9,468 nucleotides of DNA. Source: Bacteroidota bacterium (GTDB taxonomy: Bacteria > Bacteroidota > Rhodothermia > Rhodothermales > UBA10348). The translations under genes and the position numbers were made by a program. Positions 1 through 5,574 of the stretch are shown piece after piece. Position 1 is the first letter of the stretch, and each line of letters starts with the position of its first letter. The notes under the pieces were generated by a model. The model searched no databases. It worked only from the letters and a program-made list of their open reading frames with translations, and had not been told where the DNA came from. The DNA lies in assembly GCA_027620595.1 (NCBI GenBank), contig JAQCDI010000074.1, forward strand, positions 1 to 9,468. The letters run 5' to 3'.

Positions 1-319
1 ACGCTGGGTCAAGAGCATTGAATTTGGCTGCATGATGCAGCGAACGAAGGGGAGAACCGGCCCTGTAGTAGGACACCGCCTGGCAGGATCGTCCGCCCGG
101 GGTCGTGCCGGGCTGCTCGGCTGCCGGAATGCGGCAGCTGGCCAGGATCCGATGACAGGTCAGGCACAGGAGGTGCGGTTGTCCCAGCAGTCGCCGACAA
201 TGCCGGCACCGGTACGGGACGAGCAGGGTCCCGATGGCCCGTAGCCAAGGGTTCCAAGGCTGTCCGATGCCTGCCCCCGGACTGTCGTTGTACGGTTTCA
301 CAAGGCCATGACGGTCCAT
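1..319 (-). CDS. ComF family protein, N-terminal part (cut by the window edge)
   Basis: This reading frame has no stop before the left edge, so only about 106 N-terminal residues are visible. A four-cysteine zinc ribbon is seen: C38-x2-C41 and C52-x2-C55, inside YRCRHC and LCLTCH. After it comes YYRAGSPLRSLHHAAKF (residues 84-100), the usual ComF pattern of an aromatic 'Y/F-x-Y' stretch, 'PLR' and 'K-F/Y' just before the phosphoribosyltransferase fold. That catalytic fold lies beyond the window. ComF proteins are about 230 residues long. They are linked to DNA uptake in naturally competent bacteria, and many homologues in non-competent species are annotated only as amidophosphoribosyltransferase-like. 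The start is the ATG at 317-319; an in-frame GTG farther upstream is possible. The 30 or so residues before the zinc ribbon are longer than usual, so the true start could also be internal. The gene is divergent from the small gene at 438. Family confidence is good, the exact role is not shown. Confidence 0.8.
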   Translation of the reverse strand, partial: MDRHGLVKPYNDSPGAGIGQPWNPWLRAIGTLLVPYRCRHCRRLLGQPHLLCLTCHRILASCRIPAAEQPGTTPGGRSCQAVSYYRAGSPLRSLHHAAKFNALDPA

Positions 320-382
320 GAAATGATGATGGAAGCCACATCCGCTCGACACGGCTGGATCGGTAATGCAACCCTGCGTTTG

Positions 383-388
383 TATACT
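383..388 (+). promoter_or_regulatory. Possible -10 element (TATACT) before the small gene
   Basis: TATACT differs from the sigma-70 -10 consensus at one base and lies 49 bp before the ATG at 438. It runs into TTTG, so it also partly resembles the Bacteroidota -7 box, though with the wrong spacing. No recognisable -35 or -33 element lies at the right distance. It is in the divergent gap between comF and the small gene. This is a weak call from one short motif. Confidence 0.25.
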
Positions 389-437
389 TTGCTGTCCCGG
401 AATGCCCGGGGCACCCACCCGGACCCTGCCTGACGCC

Positions 438-668
438 ATGAGCATCCGCAAACGCAAAGGAATGTTGATCAAGAACACCAACGCTCGAACGGTGCAGATC
501 GACATGGCCACGCGGACCATTACGCTCGAGCCGGGAGAGGAAGAGCTCGTAACGGCCGAGGAAGTCCTGGACGAAGCCCTCCGTGATTTTCTCCAGGTTC
601 GCGGCGTTTCCATTGTCCGACCGGCCCGGGACGAAGAAGAAGCCGAACTGCGCGAACGTCTCTCCTGA
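438..668 (+). CDS. Small hypothetical protein, 76 residues
   Basis: I do not recognise this protein. The N-terminus is basic (SIRKRKG). The middle reads like alternating beta strands (VQIDMATRTITL) ending in a turn, EPGEEELVTAEE. A helix-like stretch (EEVLDEALRDFLQ) is followed by a short strand GVSIVRP and a very acidic, charged tail (ARDEEEAELRERL). The pattern 'strand, L-x-PGE, V-x-x-E, L, strand' is seen in many short bacterial and phage-derived proteins, but that is only a shape resemblance. There is no signal peptide or membrane segment, so it is probably cytoplasmic. The start is ATG 438; a second in-frame ATG at 462 (MLIKNT) would remove eight basic residues and has AAAGGA directly before it. 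The gene stands alone between the divergent comF gene and the glycosyltransferase 128 bp downstream. Codon use looks like that of the neighbours, which supports a real gene. Confidence 0.6.
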   Translation: MSIRKRKGMLIKNTNARTVQIDMATRTITLEPGEEELVTAEEVLDEALRDFLQVRGVSIVRPARDEEEAELRERLS

Positions 669-728
669 GGCCCATCCGCTTCGTCGTGCGGCGGAGGCTC
701 CGTCGCCCCGCGGTGGACCCCGGTGCGT

Positions 729-780
729 GCGGTTCGCCCCCCATTTGAACCGGGCGAACCCCGTTGTCCGCGGTTCGCCC
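729..780. repeat. Three alternating inverted copies of GGGCGAACC, before the glycosyltransferase gene
   Basis: GCGGTTCGCCC occurs at 729-739 and again at 770-780. Between them, at 752-760, is GGGCGAACC, the reverse complement of the last nine bases of each. The middle copy can therefore pair perfectly over 9 bp with the left copy (loop 740-751) or with the right copy (loop 761-771), giving two mutually exclusive hairpins. The last copy ends 16 bp before the ATG at 797, so in RNA the right-hand hairpin would sit near the ribosome entry site. The same motif recurs in the gap before pdhC (7800-7809 and 7844-7854). The layout is seen directly; any attenuator or protein-binding role is inference. 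Confidence 0.6.
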
Positions 781-796
781 CCAACCCTCCCTGCAC

Positions 797-1954
797 ATGC
801 GGATCCTGGCCCTGGAACCTTGGTACGGCGGCTCCCACCGGACCTTCCTTGATGGACTGGTCGGTCACACCCGACACGAAGTGGACACCATCACGATGAG
901 CGCCCGCTTCTGGAAGTGGCGCATGCACGGTGGGGCCGTGACGATGGCTCGCAAGGCCGAGCATCTCTACAAGGGCAAGGAGAAGCCCGACCTGATCTTT
1001 GCCTCGAGCATGGTCAACCTGCCCGCCTTCCTGGCCCTGACGCGGGATGAGCTCGGTGGGGTTCCTGTGGTCATGTACATGCACGAGAACCAGCTGACGT
1101 ATCCGCTTCCGGAGGGCAAGGAGCGGGACCACACGTACGGTTACATCAACTACCTGTCGTGCCTGGCGGCGGACCACATCGTGTTCAACTCGCAGTTCCA
1201 CTACGACCAGTTCGTGGAGGCCCTGCCGCGTCTGCTCCGGTTGTTTCCGGATTACACGCACCTCAAGACCGCCGCGCACATCCGGGACAAAAGCTCGGTG
1301 CTGCACCTCGGACTGGATCTACGGGGCCATGACAAATACGCCTCGGCCTACGAGGGGCATGCGTGGGGCCCAGGCATGAAGCCGCCCATCGTGCTCTGGA
1401 ACCAGCGCTGGGAATACGACAAGGACCCCGAAGCCTTCTTCCGGGTCATGAACCGGCTCGACGATTCCGGGCACAAATTCCGCCTCATCCTGGCGGGCGA
1501 GCACTTCGAGGAGCAGCCCCGCGAGTTCGAGAAAGCCTTCGAGCGCTACGCCGAGCGCATCCTGCATTACGGCTATGCCGAGGATTTCCGCGAATACAGC
1601 CGACTCCTGCACCGTGCCGACCTGGTGGTTTCCACGTCCAAGCACGAGTTCTTCGGCATTTCGATGCTCGAGGCCATTTATTGCGGCTGCCATCCGCTTT
1701 TGCCCAACCGGCTTTCATACCCCGAGATCATCCCGGCCTCCCTGCACCGGCCGCTGCTGCATGCTCCGATCCTCTACGACACGGAGGATGAGCTCTTCGA
1801 GATCATGGCGCGCATCCTGAAGGGCGCTGACCGCCCGCTTCCGGTCTCCACGCTGCGTAGCATCACCGAGCACCTCGAGTGGAGCCAGCACGTGCAGCGC
1901 TTCGACGACCTGTTCGAAGATGTGGCCGCCAAGCGCAGCCGGTTCCAGCTGTAG
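797..1954 (+). CDS. GTDC1/QTMAN-like glycosyltransferase (DUF3524 + GT4), probable tRNA-queuosine mannosyltransferase
   Basis: This 385-residue protein has a two-lobed GT-B layout. The N-terminal lobe has the family signature EPWYGGSHRTF (7-17), then MHENQLTYP (95-103), ERD..YGYIN and AADHIVFNSQFH (125-135), matching the DUF3524 domain of animal GTDC1. The C-terminal lobe has WNQRWEYDKDPE (201-212), where animal GTDC1 has a very similar 'WN-RWE-DK-PE' block. It then has the GT4 donor-site region ADLVVSTSKHEFFG (274-287) with LEAIYCGCHPLLP (291-303) and YPE. Animal GTDC1 was shown to be QTMAN, which adds mannose from GDP-mannose to queuosine at position 34 of tRNA-Asp. A cytoplasmic RNA-modifying enzyme is therefore the best guess, but substrate and sugar are inferred here. 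The start is ATG 797, which puts RILALEPWYGG at the N-terminus; an earlier in-frame start at 764 would add 11 residues lying in the repeat region. There is no signal peptide or membrane segment. The gene is monocistronic, closed by the hairpin at 1977-2015. Confidence 0.8.
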   Translation: MRILALEPWYGGSHRTFLDGLVGHTRHEVDTITMSARFWKWRMHGGAVTMARKAEHLYKGKEKPDLIFASSMVNLPAFLALTRDELGGVPVVMYMHENQLTYPLPEGKERDHTYGYINYLSCLAADHIVFNSQFHYDQFVEALPRLLRLFPDYTHLKTAAHIRDKSSVLHLGLDLRGHDKYASAYEGHAWGPGMKPPIVLWNQRWEYDKDPEAFFRVMNRLDDSGHKFRLILAGEHFEEQPREFEKAFERYAERILHYGYAEDFREYSRLLHRADLVVSTSKHEFFGISMLEAIYCGCHPLLPNRLSYPEIIPASLHRPLLHAPILYDTEDELFEIMARILKGADRPLPVSTLRSITEHLEWSQHVQRFDDLFEDVAAKRSRFQL

Positions 1955-1976
1955 GCCGCGCAGGTTTGACCCCAAC

Positions 1977-2015
1977 AAGAAGGGAGCCTCGCCGCACTGG
2001 CGAAGCTCCCTTCTT
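1977..2015. terminator. Bidirectional intrinsic terminator between convergent genes
   Basis: A perfect 11-bp stem pairs AAGAAGGGAGC (1977-1987) with GCTCCCTTCTT (2005-2015). After one C-A mismatch it continues with TCGCC/GGCGA (1989-1993 with 1999-2003) and closes on the 5-base loop GCACT. On the plus strand the stem ends in a T-rich run (CTTCTTCATTTC). On the minus strand the distal arm also ends in CTTCTT. It lies 22 bp after the glycosyltransferase stop and 27 bp beyond the icd stop, as expected for a shared terminator of converging genes. Confidence 0.9.
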
Positions 2016-2042
2016 CATTTCAGGCCGTTCGAACCGACCGAC

Positions 2043-3284
2043 TTACATGTTGCCGACCATGGCCTCGCCGAACTCGGAGCACTTCAGCAGGGTCGCTCCC
2101 TCCATGAGTCGCTCGAAGTCGTAGGTCACGCGCTTCTGGCTGATTGTTTTCTCGAGGGAGTTCACGATCAGGTCAGCCGCCTCGTTCCATCCCATGTAGC
2201 GGAACATCATTTCGCCCGAGAGGATGACCGAACCGGGGTTCACCTTGTCCTGGCCGGCGTACTTTGGCGCCGTTCCGTGCGTGGCTTCGAAGATCGAGAG
2301 CCCGGTGTCGTAATTGATGTTGGCGCCCGGAGCGATGCCGATGCCGCCGACTTGGGCCGCGAGGGCGTCGGAGATGTAATCTCCGTTCAGGTTCATCGTG
2401 GCAATCACGCTGTACTCGGCCGGCCGGGTCAGGATCTGCTGCAGGAACGCGTCTGCAATCACGTCCTTGATGACGATGCCGTTGGGCAGCTTGCACCAGG
2501 GGCCTTCACCGATCACCTCGGCACCGAATTCCTCACGCGCCACCTGGTATCCCCAGTCGCGGAACGCGCCTTCGGTGAACTTCATGATGTTGCCCTTGTG
2601 GACGAGCGTCACGGAGTCCTTTTTCTGGTCGATGGCATAGCGGATGGCGGCGCGGACAATACGGCGCGTACCCTCCTGGGAGATCGGTTTGATGCCATAA
2701 CCCGTGGTGTCCGGGAAGCGCACCTTGCCAAAACGGGCCGGGAAGTTGGCTTTCAGCAGCTCGGCAAACTTCTTCGCGTCGTCCGTGCCTTCCTGGAATT
2801 CAATGCCGGCATAGATGTCCTCGGCATTCTCCCGGAAGATGATCATGTCGATCAGCTCCGGGCTCTTGACAGGGGAGGGCACGCCGTCGAAGTAGCGCAC
2901 GGGACGCACGCAGGCAAACAGGTCCAGCTGCTGACGCAGGGCCACGTTGAGCGAGCGGATGCCACCACCAACCGGGGTCGTGAGGGGTCCTTTGATGGAG
3001 ACCAGGTGGTTCTCGATGGCTTTCAGCGTGTCGGCCGGCAGCCATTCGCCGGTTTTTTCCACGGCCTTCTCGCCGGCATAGACCTCGAACCAGGAGATCT
3101 TACGCTTTCCACCGTAAGCCTTGGCCACGGCGTTGTCGAACACGTGCTGGGCAGCACGCCAGATGTCCGGACCGATACCGTCGCCTTCGATGAACGGAAT
3201 GATGGGGTGATCCGGAACGTGGAGTTTTCCGCCGGACAGGGTCACGGAATCGCCGTGCGCGGGGGTCGTCAGGTGATCGTACAT
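2043..3284 (-). CDS. icd: NADP-dependent isocitrate dehydrogenase
   Basis: This enzyme oxidises and decarboxylates isocitrate to 2-oxoglutarate in the TCA cycle, making NADPH in the cytoplasm. It has 413 residues against 416 in E. coli Icd and aligns from end to end, from KLHVPDHPIIPFIEGDGIGP (20-39) to the C-terminus TYDFERLMEGATLLKCSEFG. Substrate residues are in place: S111 and N113 in GGGIRSLNVALR, R117, R127, R151 in FRENAEDIYAGIE, Y158 and K230 (HKGNIMKFTEG). The metal ligands D302 and D306 lie in NGDYISDALAAQVGG. HGTAPKYAGQDKVNPGS (336-352) carries K341 and Y342, the pair that selects NADP over NAD. S111 is the position phosphorylated by AceK in E. coli; no aceK is in the window. The start is ATG 3284, with no Shine-Dalgarno; a start 19 codons upstream would add residues absent from the family. 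It follows the GT2 gene by 107 bp, a gap in which I see no convincing promoter. Confidence 0.97.
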   Translation of the reverse strand: MYDHLTTPAHGDSVTLSGGKLHVPDHPIIPFIEGDGIGPDIWRAAQHVFDNAVAKAYGGKRKISWFEVYAGEKAVEKTGEWLPADTLKAIENHLVSIKGPLTTPVGGGIRSLNVALRQQLDLFACVRPVRYFDGVPSPVKSPELIDMIIFRENAEDIYAGIEFQEGTDDAKKFAELLKANFPARFGKVRFPDTTGYGIKPISQEGTRRIVRAAIRYAIDQKKDSVTLVHKGNIMKFTEGAFRDWGYQVAREEFGAEVIGEGPWCKLPNGIVIKDVIADAFLQQILTRPAEYSVIATMNLNGDYISDALAAQVGGIGIAPGANINYDTGLSIFEATHGTAPKYAGQDKVNPGSVILSGEMMFRYMGWNEAADLIVNSLEKTISQKRVTYDFERLMEGATLLKCSEFGEAMVGNM

Positions 3285-3391
3285 CGATTGCGGGAAAGAG
3301 GTTGGAAAAGCATGTGCGGCCGGAAATTCGCTGCTGCACATCGCAAGCGCGAGTGAAAAAGAGGTGCAGGACGCACGTGCCCCGGATTCCC

Positions 3392-4114
3392 CTACAAGCG
3401 GCCGAACAGGGATCGGAGCCGCAACTCCCACACTTTCCAGGTGGCCTCCCGGACGATGGCTTTGCTCATCTTGGACCGGCCTTCGGTGCGTTCGGTGAAA
3501 ACGATGGGCACTTCTGAGATCCGGAATCCCTTCTTCCAGGCGATGTAGTTCATCTCGATCTGAAACGAGTATCCGTTGGAACGCACCTGGCCGAGGTCGA
3601 TGGCTTCGAGCACCGTCCGCCGGAAGCATTTGAAGCCGGCGGTCACATCCTGGATCTTCATGCGCGTGATGGTGCGCGTGTAGATCCCGGCGCTGTAGGA
3701 AAGAATGAGGCGCGAGAGCGGCCAGTTCATGATGCGCACACCGTCCACGTACCGCGACCCGATCACCACATCGGCCGTATCCGCTTCTATGGGAGCAGTT
3801 AGGCGGGGCAGGTCATTGGGGTTGTGGGACAGGTCGGCGTCCATCTCACAGACCAGCTCGTAGTCGTGTTCGAGGGCGAACCGGAATCCGGCGATATAGG
3901 CGGTTCCAAGGCCCTGCTTGCCGGCACGCCGCAGGAGGTGGATGCGGTCAGGGTGGCTCTTGGCCAGTCGTGCCACCAGATCCCCGGTGCCATCCGGGCT
4001 TCCGTCATCGACAACCAGCAGGTGGAAGGATGCGGGAAGCGCCAGCACCAGGCTGATGACGTGGCCGATGTTGTCGGCTTCGTTATAGGTCGGGGTGACG
4101 ACGAGTGTCTTCAC
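3392..4114 (-). CDS. GT2 glycosyltransferase, polyprenol monophosphomannose synthase-like
   Basis: This 240-residue soluble protein looks like the DPM1/Ppm1 group, which transfers a hexose (usually mannose from GDP-mannose) to a polyprenyl phosphate at the inner face of the membrane. The GT-A motifs appear in order: TPTYNEADNI (7-16), VVDDGSPDGT (34-43) for nucleotide binding, the metal site EMDADLSHNP (90-99), GSRYVDG (119-125), IQDVTAGFKCFRR (154-166), and the C-terminal signature GYSFQIEM with VPIVFTERTEGRSKMS (202-217). There is no C-terminal transmembrane domain, so it would be of the short type that needs a partner or peripheral binding. The start is GTG at 4112-4114, because no ATG lies close to it and it begins exactly at KTLVVTPTYNE. 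The gene follows the anti-sigma gene by 35 bp and so may share its transcript. The exact sugar and lipid acceptor are not shown; related enzymes transfer glucose or N-acetylhexosamines. Confidence 0.85.
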   Translation of the reverse strand: MKTLVVTPTYNEADNIGHVISLVLALPASFHLLVVDDGSPDGTGDLVARLAKSHPDRIHLLRRAGKQGLGTAYIAGFRFALEHDYELVCEMDADLSHNPNDLPRLTAPIEADTADVVIGSRYVDGVRIMNWPLSRLILSYSAGIYTRTITRMKIQDVTAGFKCFRRTVLEAIDLGQVRSNGYSFQIEMNYIAWKKGFRISEVPIVFTERTEGRSKMSKAIVREATWKVWELRLRSLFGRL

Positions 4115-4149
4115 CTGGAAGTGCGGCTGCGGGGCGAAAGGAAGTCGTT

Positions 4150-4440
4150 TCAGCCCTGCGGGCTGGACGGGAAATTGGCGTTCTTACGGAGGAAGGCCAG
4201 GGTATGTTCAGCGAGCTCGGCGGGGACGGGGATTTCTTCTACCTGCCTGGTCATCTCGATGGTCTGACGGTATTGGTCCAGGTAGTGGTCGCAACACTTG
4301 CACATGTTCATGTGTGCCTCGAAGTGCGCCCGGGTCGTCTCGTCGAGCGCCCCCTCGACGTATTCGGCGAGGAACTCGTTCACCTTCTCGCACCCTGGGG
4401 CCAGGCCCAGCGCAGTCTTGAGTGCGGTAAGAAATTTCAT
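4150..4440 (-). CDS. Zinc-finger anti-sigma factor (zf-HC2/ZAS type), soluble
   Basis: This 96-residue protein carries the anti-sigma zinc motif: C17, then H43-x3-C47-x2-C50 (HMNMCKCC). The spacing C-x25-H-x3-C-x2-C is that of the ZAS family, which holds an ECF sigma factor inactive until a signal, often thiol oxidation, releases it. The segment between the ligands, VNEFLAEYVEGALDETTRAH, is the usual acidic helix and 'EG-L' turn. The C-terminus (PAELAEHTLAFLRKNANFP) is short and polar, with no membrane segment, so this is a cytoplasmic anti-sigma rather than a transmembrane one. The gene begins 34 bp after the sigma stop on the same strand, and the pair is almost certainly co-expressed. The start is ATG 4438-4440; upstream in-frame codons overlap the sigma gene and do not belong to the family. 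What it senses is unknown. A redox switch is possible given the bare cysteines, including C49 beside the zinc ligands. Confidence 0.88.
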   Translation of the reverse strand: MKFLTALKTALGLAPGCEKVNEFLAEYVEGALDETTRAHFEAHMNMCKCCDHYLDQYRQTIEMTRQVEEIPVPAELAEHTLAFLRKNANFPSSPQG

Positions 4441-4474
4441 CTCGGATCGGCAGGAATGGGACAGGGGGGATGCG

Positions 4475-5143
4475 TCAGTTCCGTGGCATGCGGCGCATGT
4501 GCGGGTCCAGCAGCTTGCGAAGGGCACCGCGGGCCCGATGGAGGCGAACCCGCACGGCTCCTGGACTGATGTCCAGCATGCGGGCCACTTCCTCGGTTGA
4601 GTATTCTTCGATGTCGCGCAGGATGATCACAGAATTGTAGTCTTCCGGCAGCTGATCAATGCCTTTACGTACCAGTTGTTGTCTGTCGGACAATTCCGTT
4701 ACGCGGGCTGGATCCCAGACGGCCGGTGTGTCGACAAACATGCCCCGGTTGAACTCGGGCTGCATGCGCTCCACTTCCTGATCCTCGAGCGAACTGATCC
4801 TGCGGGACTTGCGCAGGGAAGCCCTGGCAAGGTTGATCCCGATGGCGTAGAGCCATGTGGTCAGCTTGGACTCGCGTCGGAACGTGGACATGCGCTGATA
4901 GGCTTGCAGGAAGGTCTCCTGAAGGATGCTCTGGGCTTCGTCATCATCTCCGATGATGCGCACGATGACCCGGAACAGCCTTGCAGACTCCTGCATGACC
5001 AGCTGCTCGAAAGCTTTCTCATCTCCGGCCATCAGCGCCTCAAGACTGATGGGGCCTTCGGCTCCTTCAGCCGTCGTCGTAACGAGGTCTCCCTCGTCGG
5101 GCGGGGCTCCGTGGACCGGATCTCTTTTTTCGGTCGATTCCAT
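4475..5143 (-). CDS. ECF-type RNA polymerase sigma factor (sigma-70 family)
   Basis: The 222-residue protein has the two domains of an ECF sigma factor. Region 2 spans about residues 41-112: EKAFEQLVMQESARLFRVIV, then DEAQSILQETFLQAYQ (68-83), then FRRESKLTTWLYAIGINLAR (88-107), the core-binding and -10-recognition part. Region 4 spans about 157-212: LPEDYNSVIILRDIEEYS followed by the helix-turn-helix ARMLDISPGAVRVRLHRAR (187-205), which reads the -35 element. The linker between the regions (113-155) is rather long and acidic, and the N-terminal 30 residues are extra and low-complexity. The start is ATG 5141-5143; the frame stays open upstream but that stretch shows no family likeness. It is transcribed with the anti-sigma gene just downstream, and a sigma-70-like promoter lies at 5411-5440. 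Its regulon cannot be told from here. Autoregulation is usual for such pairs. Confidence 0.93.
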   Translation of the reverse strand: MESTEKRDPVHGAPPDEGDLVTTTAEGAEGPISLEALMAGDEKAFEQLVMQESARLFRVIVRIIGDDDEAQSILQETFLQAYQRMSTFRRESKLTTWLYAIGINLARASLRKSRRISSLEDQEVERMQPEFNRGMFVDTPAVWDPARVTELSDRQQLVRKGIDQLPEDYNSVIILRDIEEYSTEEVARMLDISPGAVRVRLHRARGALRKLLDPHMRRMPRN

Positions 5144-5153
5144 TCGGAAGGTG

Positions 5154-5405
5154 TTACAGCATCGCGTAGGCGATGCAGGCTTCGGCGTCGGCCTGCGGGT
5201 CGTCCGTAACCGATATGCCGAAAATGCGGGCACGTCCAAAGTACTGCATGCCAAGGGCAAATGGAATCGGACCATCTGCGTCTTGCGCGTGCTCGGTCGG
5301 CATGAAACGCTGCGCAGTACCCCCTTCTTTGAGGACCGTTCCTTGAACGTTCCGGGTCGGGAGGGAAGATGCGCCGATTCCGGAGGAAAAGCGCTTCCGG
5401 CGCAT
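5154..5405 (-). CDS. Doubtful 83-residue ORF ahead of the sigma factor
   Basis: I recognise no family. The ORF begins with the basic stretch MRRKRFSSG, contains QYFGRARIFGISVTDDPQAD (54-73), and ends in EACIAYAML. Its stop is 10 bp before the sigma factor ATG. Its ATG lies only 5 bp after the -10 box of the best promoter in the region, so a transcript from there would start on or within a base or two of the start codon (leaderless). Against it: about two thirds of third codon positions are G or C by my count, which looks lower than in the neighbouring genes, and there is no known domain. It may be a leader ORF, a small unknown gene, or chance. Confidence 0.25.
   Translation of the reverse strand: MRRKRFSSGIGASSLPTRNVQGTVLKEGGTAQRFMPTEHAQDADGPIPFALGMQYFGRARIFGISVTDDPQADAEACIAYAML
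5337..5353 (-). repeat. Two in-phase GGAACG direct repeats upstream of the sigma gene
   Basis: On the minus strand GGAACG occurs twice, at 5348-5353 and 5337-5342, 11 bp apart (about one helical turn). The spacer makes a small palindrome GAACGTTC at 5345-5352. GGAAC is the usual -35 core of ECF-type promoters, so these could mark an autoregulatory promoter about 200 bp before the sigma ATG. No clear -10 element follows at the right distance, so this is a weak call. Confidence 0.2.
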
Positions 5406-5409
5406 GACT

Positions 5410-5415
5410 TATAAT
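5410..5415 (+). promoter_or_regulatory. Perfect -10 hexamer TATAAT facing pdhA
   Basis: The hexamer matches the sigma-70 -10 consensus exactly on the plus strand and would give a leader of about 150 bases before the pdhA ATG at 5575. No -35 element is recognisable at 16-18 bp. It overlaps the minus-strand -10 box, since TTATAATAA is nearly self-complementary. It may therefore only reflect the opposite promoter, or the two could compete. Confidence 0.35.
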
Positions 5416-5440
5416 AACAAGTAATTACAAGCTGGGTCAA
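5411..5440 (-). promoter_or_regulatory. Sigma-70-like promoter facing the sigma/anti-sigma genes
   Basis: On the minus strand TTGACC (5440-5435) matches five of six -35 bases. TATTAT (5416-5411) matches five of six -10 bases, with an 18-bp AT-rich spacer. Initiation would fall around 5403-5405. That leaves about 260 bases before the sigma ATG, or a leaderless start of the 83-codon ORF. This is the best promoter match I found in the window. If the host uses the Bacteroidota-type -33/-7 consensus, it may mean less. Confidence 0.5.
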
Positions 5441-5574
5441 ATTTGGGTTAACCTGTGAGAAAATCCGCGCATCCTGTCGTATCATCGGGCGCTTTTGGTT
5501 GTGCGTCGCCCACCGATGCGGACGCCTCACGCCACCGAGCCCATCCAACGAACCATCATTCGACCCTTTCCCAC

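Larger units (their letters stand above)
5144..5574. other. Divergent intergenic region between the sigma operon and pdhA
   Basis: This 431-bp gap separates the minus-strand sigma factor from the plus-strand pdhA. Its right half holds an AT-rich island (about 5405-5465) that stands out from the GC-rich surroundings and carries promoter-like boxes on both strands. The left half holds a doubtful 83-codon ORF and a pair of CGTTCC repeats. From 5466 to the pdhA ATG I see no clear element beyond TATCAT at 5480-5485, which lacks a -35 box. No RNA gene or riboswitch is recognisable. Confidence 0.7.

Noticed and set aside
9..371. A 120-codon open frame on the minus strand at the left edge
   Set aside because: It is out of frame with the comF reading frame, which has the four-cysteine zinc ribbon and the following conserved block; the Pro/Ser/Arg-rich product has no motif.
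1920..3356. A 478-codon open frame on the plus strand opposite icd
   Set aside because: It is antisense to a clearly conserved enzyme and mirrors its codon bias (GC-rich third positions leave the opposite strand free of stops). The protein has no recognisable domain and it also runs through the terminator hairpin.
3285..3629. N-terminal extension of the icd frame, overlapping the GT2 gene
   Set aside because: Icd aligns end to end with E. coli Icd from ATG 3284. The extension overlaps the conserved GT2 C-terminus and has no family likeness.
3874..3883. GGGCGAACCG inside the GT2 gene, and GGCGAACC at 4543-4550 inside the sigma gene
   Set aside because: They resemble the intergenic motif but lie in conserved coding sequence and are likely to be chance; they are kept as a warning about the background rate.
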